NCBI RefSeq assembly: GCF_000321225.1
Contig: NW_004450477.1
Location: forward strand, 3,492,779 to 3,556,778
Origin: Odobenus rosmarus divergens
Lineage: Eukaryota > Chordata > Mammalia > Carnivora > Odobenidae
Direction of reading: 5' to 3'
DNA length: 64,000 nucleotides
Of the stretch, positions 44,590 to 55,208 are shown piece by piece. The notes under the pieces were generated by a model. The model did not search any database and was not told the origin of the DNA. It saw nothing but the letters and a program-made list of their open reading frames with translations. The translations under genes were made by a program, and so were the position numbers. The stretch's first letter is position 1. Each line of letters opens with the position of its first letter.

Positions 44590-46580
44590 AAGAAAACAAG
44601 CAGTAGAGAAAATCTACAAGCTAAAAGTTGATGTTTTAAAAATATAAGTAAAATCTGTAAGCCTTTTCAAGATGATGAACCTATTATAGAAAGAGAAAAC
44701 AATTACAATATCTGGAATGAAAAAGATGTCACCATAGATTCTAACAATATTTTTAAAAGTAATTAAGGAATATTATGAACAATCTCTTGCAAGCACATTT
44801 GACAACCTAAATGATACAAATTCCTTGAAATTCACAATATACCAAAATTGTTACCAAAAAAAATTAGAAAATCTGAATAGCCTTATGCCTGTTGAAGGAA
44901 TTTAATTTTTAATTAAGAAATTTCCTACAAATAAAACTAGACTTGTGAATTCTACCCAACATCTAAAGAAGAAATAACATCAATCTTACACAGATTCTTT
45001 CAGAGACGAGAGTAGGGTTTCTCAGCCTCAGCACTATTGACATTTCAGATCACACAATAAGATTTCGTTGGGGCGTTCTGTGCATTGCAGGTTGTTTAAC
45101 AGCATCCCTGTCTTCTACCCATGAGATGCCAGAAGCATCCCACCCCACCTTGGTGACTATCAAAAACCTCTGCAGACATTGCTAAATGTCCTCTATGTAG
45201 CAAAATCCTCACCTCTGCCCCTCTTGAGAACTATTGGACTAGAAGAACTTTCCCAACTCCTTTTGTGAGACCTAAACCAGGTAAAAGCATTAGAAGAAAA
45301 GAAAATGACAAAGTGATCTTACTCATGAACATAAATGCAAAACAAAGAAGTTTCTTAACAAAATATTAGCAAATTAAGTCCAGGAATATATGAAAAGGAT
45401 AATCCAGTTTAATCAAGTACAGTTTATCTCAGGAATGCAAAATTGGTTTAACATTTGAAAATCAATGTGATCTGCCATATTAACGTAGTAAAAAAGAAAT
45501 CCAGTGTCTCAAATAGATATAGAAAAAGCATTTAACATAGCTCTTCCATTGCTCATACATTATAAGGAGAAAAAATGGCCTGTCATTAAACTAGAAAGCT
45601 GATAGAGGGTATGGACAAAGATACATCTCTTTAGTGATGAACACTTTTAGGAATAAGGAAAGAATGTCCACATTTAGCACTTATATTTACATTATACTGG
45701 AGGTCCTAGCTAGTGTGATCAGGCATAAAAAATATTGGAAAGAAAAAGTAAAACAGTCTTTATTCTCAAATAGAATGGCTAGCCACATGGAAATATCCTA
45801 AAGAACCTACAGAAACAAGTACTAGAATTATTAAGTGGATTTAAAACACTCAGAGAATTCCAGTTCAAGTTCAACATACAAAAATCAATTTTACTTCTAT
45901 ATAATGCAATTAGCTGCCATATAGCAATAGATATAGAACAACAGTTAGAATATAAAATAAAAGGAAGCATTTACAGCAACATAAAAAGCCATCAAATACC
46001 TGGGAATAACTTAACAAGAAATGTACAAAATCTCTACATTGATCACTATGAAATACTGCTGAGATAAATTCAAGAAAACTTAATAAATGGACAGAAAGAT
46101 ATACCATGTTCTTGAATTGGATCACTCAATATTGTGAAGATACAAATTTTTTCTGAAATGAAGATTAGATTCAATGCAATTTTAGTCAAAATACCAGCTA
46201 CTATTGTAGAAATTGGCAAACATTCTAAAATTTATATGGAAATATGAAGGGCCCAGAATAGCAAAAACAATCTTTGCTATTTTAGAAGAATGAATTGAAA
46301 GACTTGTGAACCTAATTTGTGGTGTTAATTAAAATTATATAATCAAGACAGGTTGGTATTCACATTAACGTAGATAAATAGGTCAGTGGAACAGAATAGA
46401 GTCCAGAAATAGATCCAAACAGTCATATGTTCAATTGCTTTTTGACAAAGGTATCAAGCAAGTCTATGGAAAAAGGAGTCTTCGAAAAAAATAATACTGG
46501 ATATACTGGATATAGATATGGAAAAAAATGAACCTTGATTCCTACTTTACATCATACCCCAAAACTAATTTGATCATATG
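44590..46580 (+). mobile_element. Ancient LINE-1 ORF2 region
   Basis: Plus-strand RT-region text with many stops: GTGAATTCTACCCAACATC, TATCTCAGGAATGCAAAATTGG, AAATAGATATAGAAAAAGCATTT, TGGAGGTCCTAGCTAGTGTG, TGGAACAGAATAGAGTCCAG, ending near CAAAACTAATTTGATC. It lies tail to tail with the minus-strand L1 before it. A MER20 is nested at 45013-45236. Minus frames at 45779 and 45910 are antisense. Confidence 0.75.
45013..45236 (-). mobile_element. MER20 (hAT-Charlie MITE)
   Basis: Antisense MER20: TAGGGTTTCTCAGCCTCAGC, ATTGACATTTCAGATCAC, TTAACAGCATCCCTGTCTTC, GCAGACATTGCTAAATGTCC, CTCTTGAGAACTATTG. The inverted ends are recognisable. Eight-bp flanks GACGAGAG (45005-45012) and GACTAGAA (45237-45244) share six bases, as expected of an old hAT duplication. 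Confidence 0.85.
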
Positions 46581-46755
46581 GTGTTAGAGCCTGATCCACA
46601 GAGGAGGGCAGCTTGGCACAGAATATCAGAGCTTGCGCAGGGTGGGACTTGAACCTTGACCAGTATGCTGCACCCTCCCAATAAAATCCTAACCCAGGAT
46701 CAAGCTCTCAGGCTGCTTTCTCTGCATTTACATCTGTGCACCTGAGCCTTGACAC
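46581..46755. other. Possible short LTR (TG...CA with AATAAA)
   Basis: Between L1 and L2 lies a 175-bp block starting TGTTAGAGCCTG, with AATAAA at 46680 and ending TTGACACA. The layout is LTR-like, but I see no target duplication and do not recognise the family. Confidence 0.3.
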
Positions 46756-47749
46756 AAATTTATTATTTCTAATTGTTAGGCCTTCAACATTGCAGGATAG
46801 TTTTTCCCTTGTTCTTGGTCATTTCTATCTTGAATTCCCTCAATACATACTCCAAATCTTCACTTCTCTCCTCAATACGCATTTCTTTCACTCACAGGAA
46901 TGAATTTACCTCCTCCTTCACCAAGAACATTGAAAATGAAGTATGTACTTCCTCAACTCTGTCTCCACCCCACCACCCTAAAGTCAGCCAGCCAAGTAGC
47001 AAAACACTATAGAGTTATTGATCCAAATGCTTTCTTGAAATACCTTCCCAAATGTTTCATAAGTACCTCAGGCTACATTTAATTTCTCCCACATTCCCAA
47101 TCCTTCCTCTTTGTATTATTTATGCCCCCATAATTCTGCCAGTCATTCCCACTACCTTTTCCCTTCACTTTTCACATTCAAACAGTCTCCAGGTTCTACC
47201 AATTTTAAATCCTAAATATGGTTTTTAAACCATCTCTCTTCATTTCGTATGACTGCTTCTCCATCCCAGACCTTTATCAGCTCTCCTCAGAGCTGTTTCA
47301 GCAGCCTTCAGACTCATCCAACTTCTTATAGTCCATTTTCTAAGTGGCATCGTTCCGGGAGAGTTTTTTATAAATTCAAGTTGAATTATGCCATTTCCCC
47401 CTTAGTACCTTCCAGTGACTCTGCCTTGCCTACAAAATAGAGCTCAAGCCCCTTTATATGAGAAACCAAACCTTTCATGAAGTAACCTGTCCCTGTCTCT
47501 CCTGCCTCACCTTCACTTCTCAAAATATATGATGTTTTTCTTGTTTGTATATTTGCTCATAGTGTTTTTTCTGCTTAGAACATCCTTCCATCCTTCCTTA
47601 TCCCCTGCTTATCCGCCAAGGTTTAGTTTGAATGCTTCCAGAATTTCCCCTCAGTAATACAGATAGGTGCCCTGCCTTTGTGTTCCCATTAACACCCTGT
47701 GTATCCTGAATCATAGCATGTATCATACAGTTTTAAAAATGATCTGTTT

Positions 47750-47872
47750 TTGGGCGCCTGGGTGGCTCAGATGTTTAAGCGTCTGCCTTCGGCTCAGGGC
47801 ATGATCCCAGGGTCCTGGGATCGAGTCCCACATCGGGCTCCCTGCTCCTTGGGAGCCTGCTTCTCCCTCTGC

Positions 47873-47903
<31 letters not shown>

Positions 47904-47969
47904 GAATAAATAAATAAAATTTTAAAATAAATAAATAAATAAATAAATAAAAATTAAAAAAATAAAAAT
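47750..47969 (+). mobile_element. Can-SINE 1 of a three-copy stack
   Basis: Head GGGCGCCTGGGTGGCTCAGATG, box B-like GGGATCGAGTCCC, CT tract, and an unusually long A-rich tail with (AAAT)n at 47919-47951. Perfect duplication AAAAATGATCTGTTT at 47735-47749 and 47970-47984. Confidence 0.95.
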
Positions 47970-47985
47970 AAAAATGATCTGTTTC

Positions 47986-48170
47986 AGGAGTACCTGGGTG
48001 GCTCAGTCGGTTAAGTGGCCAACTCTTGATTTCGGCTCAGGTCAGGATCTCAGGGTCATGAGATCGAGCCCTGCATGAGGCTCCGCACTCAGATCAGAGT
48101 CTGCTTGAGGATTCTCTTTCCCTCTCCCTCTGCCCCTCCCCCGCTAAAATAAAGAAATAAATCTTTTTTA
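47986..48170 (+). mobile_element. Can-SINE 2 of the stack (older subtype)
   Basis: AGTACCTGGGTGGCTCAGTCGG, AACTCTTGATTTCGGCTCAGG, GAGATCGAGCCCTGC, TCTGCCCCTCCCCCGC. Flanked by AAAATGATCTGTTTC (47971-47985) and AAAATTATCTGTTTC (48171-48185), the same target as its neighbours. Confidence 0.95.
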
Positions 48171-48185
48171 AAAATTATCTGTTTC

Positions 48186-48385
48186 GGGGAGCCTGGGCAG
48201 CTCAGTCATTAAGCGTCTGCCTTCAGCTCAGATCATGATTCTAGGGTCCTGGGATCGAGCCCTGCATCGGGCTCCCAGCTCAACGGGAAGCCTGCTTCTC
48301 CCTCTCCCACTCCTCCTGTTTGTGTTCCCTCTCTCGCTGTGTCTCTCTCTGTCAAATAAATAAATAAAATCTTTAAAAAAAATAA
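48186..48385 (+). mobile_element. Can-SINE 3 of the stack
   Basis: GGAGCCTGGGCAGCTCAGTC, GGGATCGAGCCCTGCATCGG, CTCCCACTCCTCCTGTTTGTG, TCTCTCGCTGTGTC, tail AAATAAATAAATAAAATC. Flanked by AAAATTATCTGTTTC at 48171-48185 and again at 48386-48400. The minus 64-codon frame at 48233-48427 is antisense SINE. Confidence 0.95.
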
Positions 48386-48609
48386 AAAATTATCTGTTTC
48401 AGTGTCTCTTTCCACCACGAAAATCACTTGAGAACAGGAACCAGGTCTTGCTCATGTTTGTATGCTTAGCACCTAGCATATATAATGTACTCAATAAATA
48501 TTTATTTTTTATGTTTGCCCACTCTGACCCCATAGCACGTTACCAGGCCTATAGAGTACGTCTTCAATAAATATCTGATGAATATACAAAGGAATTATTG
48601 ATTTAGTAA

Positions 48610-49250
48610 TTTATTGAACAGGTACAAGGAAACGAGAATTTGAGATAACTGATAGTTTTCATATAAGTGACTGAGAGAATGGCGATGTCATTAAATGAGA
48701 ATGGAAGCCTGAAGAAACTAGTTTCAAGATAAATATAATGCAGTTGCTTTCCCAGGAGTTACTTTGGGAGGTATGACAAGACATCCCTTCACAGCTTTCT
48801 GGAAGATACTGGATCAGGTCAGCAGTTTCAGAGAGCACTGAGGGCTAGATGAATCTATTTAGAAATCATAATTGAAAATACAATGATGTGGCAAGAATCA
48901 CTAAGAAAGTGCTAAATGGGGGGAGAAGAAAGAAAAGGACAGAATCTTGAGAAATGTCTGCATTTAAGGGGAAGGAAGTAGAGGGGTTCCCAGTAAAAGA
49001 ATCTGAGTAGAAGCCTCCTAAAACTAGAAAACCAATCCTGATGATATATTATGAAGTCTAAGATAAAAAGTTGTAAAAAAAGGAGTCAATTGTTGTGAAG
49101 TGATCTAGTAAAAAGACTGTTGAAAGAGAAAAAGCCACCAGATTTGTTCTTTGAAAAACAGTTTTAATAGGCATGTCTTTTAAAATTGATTATTGTTTTC
49201 TAGAAGTTTGGCAGACAAGGGAGAGAGAGGAGATGGTAATGTAAAGGTGA
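48610..49250 (-). mobile_element. LINE-2 upstream region (weak)
   Basis: Phrases such as GTGACTGAGAGAATGGCGATG, AAGAATCACTAAGAAAGTGC and GAGAAAAAGCCACCAGATTTG resemble antisense L2 upstream of the 3' end. High divergence. Confidence 0.4.
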
Positions 49251-49254
49251 TGGT

Positions 49255-49935
49255 AAAAGGTTTGTTTTTTAATTTAAAAAGTACATGCCTATTAGAAGAA
49301 ATGAAAACATTCAGAAGTATATAAATTAAATTATAAAAGCTATTCCCTCACTCACTCTATTTCTGCTTCTTCTCAGGTTTGGTATGTATTCATCCAGAAC
49401 TTTAAAAATATTTGTTATGTATTTTTGTTTTTACAAAAATAAGGTCACGTTATACATTCTATTATTGCAAATTGCTTGCCTGCTTGCCTGCTTGCTTGCT
49501 TGCTTGCTTGCTTGCTTTCTCTCTCTCTTTTCCTTTCCTTCCTTCCTTCCTTCCTTATTAGTATGTCATGAGGTTTCTCCACAATAGTGTAGAGAACTAC
49601 CTCATTCTTTTCAGTGACTGAATAGCGTTCCTTATAATGGATGTATTAGTTTCTTTTCTTTACTCATTCTTCTCTTGAATATTTGCCTTCAGTTTTCCCC
49701 TGTTACAAATAATTCTGCAATGACTGTCCTTGAACAAATCTTCTCATGCTGTTGTTAACGTAATTCCATAGGATAACTTCTTAAAAGCAGAATTGTTAGG
49801 AGGTAGGTGCATTTTTATTTTGTGTTGACAAATCACTCATCAGAAGGTTATACCAGTTTGCAGTTCCTCTAGTAATGTCTTACAGTGCTCTTGTCCCTGC
49901 ACCCTACCCTCACTGACACAGAGTATTATACTTTC
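49255..49935 (-). mobile_element. Ancient LINE-1 3' UTR with compound microsatellite
   Basis: ACAAAAATAAGGTCACGTTATAC, ACTACCTCATTCTTTTCAGTGAC, CAAATAATTCTGCAATGAC, CAGAATTGTTAGGAGGTAGG and CAGTTTGCAGTTCCTCTAGTAATG are antisense L1M 3' UTR. The expected 'cttgctttttcactt' section has become the TTGC repeat array. Confidence 0.6.
49470..49556. repeat. Compound tetranucleotide repeat (TTGC)n(CT)n(CTTC)n
   Basis: TTGC/CTGC units, then a CTCTCTCT run, then CTTC units. Reading one frame gives ACLLACLLACLL, which explains the 67-codon frame at 49384-49587. Confidence 0.95.
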
Positions 49936-50240
49936 CCACTTAAGGGAAGAGTTCCTGGTTTTAGGCTTAGGTTTTGATTTTTAATGAAAAGCCTGATCTT
50001 GTTCATAATCCTAGGAAAGAATCCAGTTGAGAGGAAGAGTTTGTAAATTATAAGAAAAGGAGATAATTGACAGACCATAATCACAGAGGGCATAGGTCAG
50101 TAATATCAAGAATATGAAAAAAGGTGTGATTTTCTTCTGAGACATTAACAGAGGAATAGTAGATAGGTAAAGATGGAAATAAGAAATTTTTTGTAGTCAT
50201 CTTTATTTTAAAGAAATTAGAAGCAAGTCCCCTGTTGAGA
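49936..50240. other. Non-coding, no recognised repeat
   Basis: Nothing recognised. The minus 69-codon frame at 50081-50290 runs into the SINE foldback and is unsupported. Confidence 0.35.
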
Positions 50241-50247
50241 TAGAGAT

Positions 50248-50318
50248 TGGGTTTATTTGAGAGAGAGAGCAAGCACGGGAGCACAAGCACTCTCTCTCTC
50301 TCAAATAAATAAAATCTT
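50248..50318. repeat. SINE-tail foldback (inverted repeat)
   Basis: TTTATTTGAGAGAGAGAG at 50251 and CTCTCTCTCTCTCAAATAAA at 50290-50309 are inverted copies around a short GCACGGGAGCACAAGCA spacer. Only the 3' ends of two SINEs facing each other remain, or one SINE with its centre and head deleted and inverted. Confidence 0.75.
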
Positions 50319-50347
50319 TAAAAAAAGAAAAAGAACAAGCAGAGATG

Positions 50348-50556
50348 GGGGCACCTGGGTGGCTCAGTCGGTTAAGTGTCTGACTCTTGATTTGCACTCA
50401 GGTTGTGATCTCAGGGTCATAGGATCAATCAAGCCCCACTGTGGGCTCCATGCTCTGTGGGGAGTCTGCTTGGGATTCTTTCTTTCCCTCTCCCTCTGCC
50501 CCTCCCCACACCCCAACTCACACATGCTCTCTCTCTCTCTCTAAAAAGAAAGAAAG
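50348..50556 (+). mobile_element. Can-SINE (older subtype)
   Basis: Head GGGCACCTGGGTGGCTCAGTCGG, ACTCTTGATTTGCACTCAGG, CACTGTGGGCTCCATGCTC, TCTGCCCCTCCCCACACCCC, AAAG-repeat tail. Perfect 18-bp duplication AAAGAACAAGCAGAGATG (50330-50347 and 50557-50574). Frames 50257-50544 and 50457-50696 are read-through. Confidence 0.95.
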
Positions 50557-50574
50557 AAAGAACAAGCAGAGATG

Positions 50575-52590
<2,016 letters not shown>

Positions 52591-52598
52591 CTCAGATT

Positions 52599-52706
52599 TT
52601 TTTAAAAGATTGTATTTTTAAGTAAACTCTACACCCACCGTGGGGCCTGAACTCACAACCTCGAGATCGAGTCACACGCTCCACCAACTGAGCCAGCCAG
52701 GCACCC
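52599..52706 (-). mobile_element. Short Can-SINE variant
   Basis: TTAAAAGATTGTATTTTTAAG, then directly TAAACTCTACACCCACCG (no GA-rich tract), AACCTCGAGATCGAGTCAC and head CAACTGAGCCAGCCAGGCACC. Flanks AGATGTCTCAGAT (52586-52598) and AGATGTCACAGAT (52707-52719), one mismatch. Same 108-bp architecture as 41694 and 59637. Confidence 0.92.
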
Positions 52707-52792
52707 AGATGTCACAGATATTTTAAAAGAAAATCAATTATAAAATAACTGTGTGAAATGTTGAGCGAAGTGGTCAAAATTTAATTGTGTTT

Positions 52793-52971
52793 GGGCGCCT
52801 GGGTGGCTCAGTTGGTTAAGCCACTGCCTTCGGCTCAGGTCATGATCCTGGAGTCCCGGGATCGAGNNNNNNNNNNNNNNNNNNNNNNNNNNNNNNNNNN
52901 NNNNNNNNNNNNNNNNNNNNNNNNNNNNNNNNNNNNNNNNNNNNNNNNNNNNNNNNNNNNNNNNNNNNNNN
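52793..52971 (+). mobile_element. Can-SINE containing the assembly gap
   Basis: Readable head GGGCGCCTGGGTGGCTCAGTTGG to CCCGGGATCGAG (52793-52866), then 105 N. A perfect 17-bp duplication AAAATTTAATTGTGTTT flanks the whole block (52776-52792 and 52972-52988), so the missing bases are the 3' part of this SINE. The CCACTGCCTTCGG and GAGTCCCGGGATCGAG wording is a subtype not seen elsewhere in the window. Confidence 0.95.
52867..52971. other. Assembly gap (105 N)
   Basis: Run of N. Frames crossing it are artefacts. Confidence 0.99.
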
Positions 52972-52988
52972 AAAATTTAATTGTGTTT

Positions 52989-53195
52989 CCTGATTGTTTC
53001 TGGAGTGGCTTATGGCTTCACCTCTCCTAAAAATTACCAAGGGAAGGACTTCACAGCAGAATGTAGCAGGTCTGAGCTTCCTTGTACAAAGAGAGGTACA
53101 GGCAAGAAAGGGCCACAAAAAGTCCTGGAGCCCCCTCTGCACACACCTCTTCCCCAGATATCTCTTACCTGCTTACAACCATTAACTCTGACTTC
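52989..53195. other. Non-coding, no recognised repeat
   Basis: Two overlapping frames (52981-53232 and 52994-53185) are open but lack paired splice sites. The CAGCAG/GTCTGAG site near 53070 is a weak coincidence. Confidence 0.3.
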
Positions 53196-53201
53196 CTTCT
53201 T

Positions 53202-53790
53202 TTTTTTTTTTTTTAATTTAAATTTTAGGTAGTTAAATACAGTGCAGTGGGGTTGGTTTCTGGAGTAGAATTCAGTGATTCATCACTTCCATACAACACC
53301 CAGTGCTCATCACAACAAGTGCCCTCCTTAATACCCATCACTGATCTAGTCCATCCCCCACCCCCTTCCCTCCATCAATCCCATTTGTTCTCTCTCCTTT
53401 CCTTTTTTTTTAAGGTTTTATTTATTTATTTGACAGAGAGAGACACAGCGAGGGAGGGAACACAAGCAGGAGGAGTGGGAGAGGGAGAAGCAGGCTTCCC
53501 ACGGAGCAGGGAGCCCGATGCGGGGCTCGATGCGGGGCTCGATCTCAGGACCCTGGGATCATGACCTGACCCGAAGGCAGACGCTTAACGACTGAGCCAC
53601 CCAGGCGCCCCTGTTCTCTCTCCTTAAGAGTCACTTATAGCTTGTTTACCTCTCTCCTTCCTCCCCCTCTCATATGTTCGTCTGTTTTCTTTCTTAAATT
53701 CCACACGAGTGAGATCATATGGTATTTGTTTTTCTCTGACTGACTTATTTCACTTCACATAATACGCTCTAGTTCCATCCACATATTTAC
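53202..53790 (-). mobile_element. LINE-1 3' UTR, strongly 5'-truncated
   Basis: T15 run, then antisense 3' UTR (TTCAGTGATTCATCACTTCC, CACCCAGTGCTCATCAC, TCCCCCACCCCCTTCCC), SINE, then CTTGTTTACCTCTCTCC and ATACGCTCTAGTTCCATCCAC. It stops there, leaving only about 370 bp of L1. Confidence 0.85.
53400..53611 (-). mobile_element. Can-SINE with internal 12-bp duplication
   Basis: TTAAGGTTTTATTTATTTATTTG tail and GACTGAGCCACCCAGGCGCC head. Perfect 14-bp target duplication TGTTCTCTCTCCTT (53386-53399 and 53612-53625). GATGCGGGGCTC is repeated in tandem at 53517-53528 and 53529-53540. Confidence 0.95.
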
Positions 53791-54970
53791 CTCCTTTTTT
53801 ACTGGCCTGGCACCTGCCCACCTCTGGTATTAAGCAACCAACTTTTCGTAATCTCTCTAGCCACTCTTACGTTTATTTGTTTGAAAAATGGGCAGTGCTT
53901 TATTAGAAGATCTTGTATACCACACTCTCATCACCTGCCGCCTTTGACTTGATTTTTGATTTTAACTATGATTAATCTAGAAATTGTTTAATCTTCTTCC
54001 AAATAATTAAGAGATGATAATTAGTCCAAGATTCAGAAGAGAAACTATCCACATCTTGAAAAGCAAGCATATTTTATTTGACATAAGGCAGAAGTTCTGC
54101 AGACCTCCATTGCATCAGGACAACTTAGAACAACTTTTGTCTTTGTAGACTTTGCTACCAGATACAAAAATGAGATTGAGGAGACTTCATCTCTGAGACA
54201 GAATCTTATTTACTTTCTCTGTTAGTCCTTGAGAGATGGGAAACTCGTGTTCTCATCTTAGTCATTGCACTTTGGAGAATAGAGAACCAGTCAAAACTGG
54301 TGTGTGTGTGCTGGTTACACTGCAAGCCTTAACATAGTTTTCTTTTAACTTGTCAACAAATTTGTGTTGTGTGCCAGCACTAAAGTAAAATGGCAAAATG
54401 AGAAAAATAGAGTGTAACAGCAAAGGGACAAATAACTTGTGTTATTGGTTAAGACCACCGCCACATTAGAAGGCTGCAGTTGAAAAGGCACTTTGAGAAA
54501 GGTCGCATCAGGCCAGCCCTTACAGTGGTGGAGGTTAATCTCTCCCGGGCCCAGGTACGGAAGCTATAAGCCTGGAAAGGGCTTGTGTCCAAAAAAAATC
54601 AATTTCTAATTTGAAACAAAATCATTTTTGACTAACAGGGGTTCAGAACCCATTACTTTTTGCTGTATAGTCTGCTGACATTTCAGCACTTTCTGTTGTG
54701 CACAGTGAATCCCACTAGTCATTTTATAATGTTGCTATACCAATCAATTTAACCAAGACAAAGCTATTACAATTCTGCAAAGTTTTCAGGAACAGTTTTC
54801 ACTCACAATTTTATTTTTTTCATTAGCTTTTTTCCTTTTTTGTTTTTTGTTTTTTGGTGGGGAAAGGTTGTAGTGTTGCAGTAGAAAAAAAATAGAAACT
54901 TTTTCATTTTTTTAAGAGAGTTTTGTTTTAAGGTGTCACAGGAATTAACTTTTCTTTTTCTACTTATAAG
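53791..54970. other. Single-copy-like DNA
   Basis: No repeat recognised. 54440-54580 is GC-richer than its surroundings, with CpGs and a CCCGGGCCCAG|GTACGG donor-like site near 54553, but the matching acceptor (AGGCTGCAG) lacks a pyrimidine tract. Could be a conserved element. Confidence 0.35.
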
Positions 54971-54982
54971 AAAGATTGTCAT

Positions 54983-55196
54983 GTAAGGGGTGCCTGGGTG
55001 GCTCAGTCGGTTAAGTGTCCAACTCTTGATGTCAGCTCAGGTCATGATCCTCAGGATCATGAGATCGAGCCCTGCGTCAAGCTCTGCGCTGAGCATGGAG
55101 CCTGCTTAAGATTCTTTCTCTGTCTGTCCGAACTCTGCCCCTCCCAGCCCCATTCACGCACTTGCACTCCCTCTGTCCCTCTCTAAAAAAAAAAAA
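54983..55196 (+). mobile_element. Can-SINE (older subtype)
   Basis: GGGTGCCTGGGTGGCTCAGTCGG, AACTCTTGATGTCAGCTCAGG, GAGATCGAGCCCTGCG, CTGCCCCTCCCAGCCCC and an A14 tail without the usual AAATAAA. Flanks AAAGATTGTCAT (54971-54982) and AAGGATTGTCAT (55197-55208). Confidence 0.94.
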
Positions 55197-55208
55197 AAGG
55201 ATTGTCAT

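Larger units (their letters stand above)
46770..48600 (+). mobile_element. LINE-2 split by three SINEs
   Basis: L2 text 46770-47734 (TCTCAACACACATTTC-like start, AATTATGCCATTTCCCCC, GTACCTTCCAGTGACTCTGCC, TTTTTTCTGCTTAGAACATCC) continues at 48401 (CACTTGAGAACAGGAACCAGG, AGCACCTAGCATATATAATG) and ends at TCAATAAATATCTGATGAATA. Frames at 46773, 46900 and 47249 belong to it. Confidence 0.75.

Noticed and set aside
46581..46755. Definite LTR
   Set aside because: TG/CA ends and AATAAA are present, but there is no target duplication and no family recognition; kept only as a low-confidence feature.
47735..48400. Regularly spaced direct repeats resembling a CRISPR-like array
   Set aside because: The four 15-bp repeats are SINE target duplications separated by about 185-220 bp SINEs in a mammalian genome.
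49384..49587. 67-codon frame with ACLLACLL repeats
   Set aside because: Translation of the TTGC tetranucleotide array.
52785..53142. Frames crossing the N run on both strands
   Set aside because: They are artefacts of translating N through a SINE and an assembly gap.
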